Origin: Plakobranchus ocellatus
Taxonomy: Eukaryota; Mollusca; Gastropoda; Plakobranchidae
DNA length: 28,585 nt
Reading direction: 5' to 3'
Assembly (NCBI GenBank): GCA_019648995.1
Contig: BLXT01004580.1
Span: 2,389,138-2,417,722, forward strand
Both the position numbers and the translations under genes were made by a program. The notes below the pieces were generated by a model. It searched no databases. It saw nothing but the letters and a program-made list of their open reading frames with translations, and was not told the origin of the DNA. Of the stretch, positions 27,846 through 28,585 are shown in pieces. Every line of letters starts with the position of its first letter. The stretch's first letter is position 1.

Positions 27846-28585
27846 CCGCCCAGGCCAATTCATCCTCCTATGTTGTTCCTGTTTCTTGAAATATCCAGTT
27901 TTCCTTTAGAGCGGCAAAAGACTTACCATATGTAATTATACAAATGAAATAAAACATTAATTCTATGTCCAGTTTCACTTTGAGAATTTGCCAAAGGGGA
28001 TGCTCAAGTTTGTGTCACTTTTTTAACTGTGTAAAAAAAATTCTTATTCAAAATGGAAAAGGCCAATGGAATGTCAGCGAGGTGTTATTCTTATAAAGCT
28101 GGATTTAGGAATAGATCCAGATTTTTTTTAAATGGGCCTGCGTCTCTTTACTTCGTGGTGAATGAGCTTAAAGTGTTCATGGGTGACCACCTTTTTAAAG
28201 TGATCTTGTCATTCTAGTTGTGTTCCAAATTTATATGGTTAATTTTCACAGCAAAGATGCACCCAAGACTGATTTTTTTCATTATTTCTTATGCTATTAC
28301 CCACTCATATTCTCAAACTTTATGTTTTGATGAGTTCAATTTTTTTCAATTATGGCTAATATAAAATTTTTCAAACATAATAATAATGTCAACCCACGCT
28401 CTTCTTTAGTAAAACACAATTATTGCGATATCTGATCATGATTAGCCTATGTTGATGTTAAATATAAATTTTATGGAATTTTAACTTTCAAGATGAAAAA
28501 TATATTTTTATAATAATATCAATGCAATACGATGCCAATTTAAAATTCAGCTTTCGTTTGGACTAACAAAATTTAAAAAAAAAAA
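27846..28585. other. AT-rich DNA to the window edge, no feature seen
   Basis: No open frame or repeat beyond short homopolymers. The first part (to about 27950, with AATAAA) might still be the 3' untranslated part of the LINE relic. Confidence 0.4.

Noticed and set aside
1-28585. tRNA, rRNA, CRISPR or bacterial-type operon
   Set aside because: No such structure was seen; introns, LINEs and TA-flanked DNA transposons indicate animal nuclear DNA.

Overview
This window is animal nuclear DNA: AT-rich, intron-bearing and full of transposon relics. The retrotransposon families and the scattered CTAGAT-type motifs resemble what is seen in gastropod molluscs. That lineage guess is an inference, not something I could test.

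One host gene dominates, on the minus strand from about 22.6 kb down to at least 3985. I assembled six coding exons whose splice sites and phases agree end to end. The start Met is at 21803 and the reading frame is still open at the last donor, giving at least 762 residues. I do not recognise the protein. Its key feature is a tandem intragenic duplication: a large exon ending in a conserved block of about 62 residues, then a 150-nt phase 0-0 exon, occurs twice (13972-14702 plus 12579-12728, and 4404-5246 plus 3985-4134). The joined module is about 112 residues. A non-coding 5' exon is likely at 22541-22607. A CpG-bearing promoter candidate lies at 24.4-24.95 kb, with two IRF-like GAAA arrays, a TCACGTGA box and a duplicated CCGTACTT motif block.

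The rest is mostly transposon-derived. Region by region: 1-1700 is a decayed minus-strand LINE relic; 1731-1972 is a degenerate triplet tract; 2616-3583, 19075-19886 and 22900-23704 are three copies of one CAGT-ended, TA-flanked non-autonomous DNA transposon; 7737-10951 is a near full-length RTE-type retrotransposon with a 10-bp target-site duplication, inserted antisense in an intron and inactivated; 10978-11878 is a 551-bp-period segmental duplication; 12756-13315 is a second possible DNA transposon 27 bp from a splice acceptor; 26820-27845 is a relic of an RNase H-bearing LINE. Two assembly scars are visible, a single N between T10 and G16 at 2002 and an N gap at 13383-13438. I found no rRNA, tRNA or CRISPR array.
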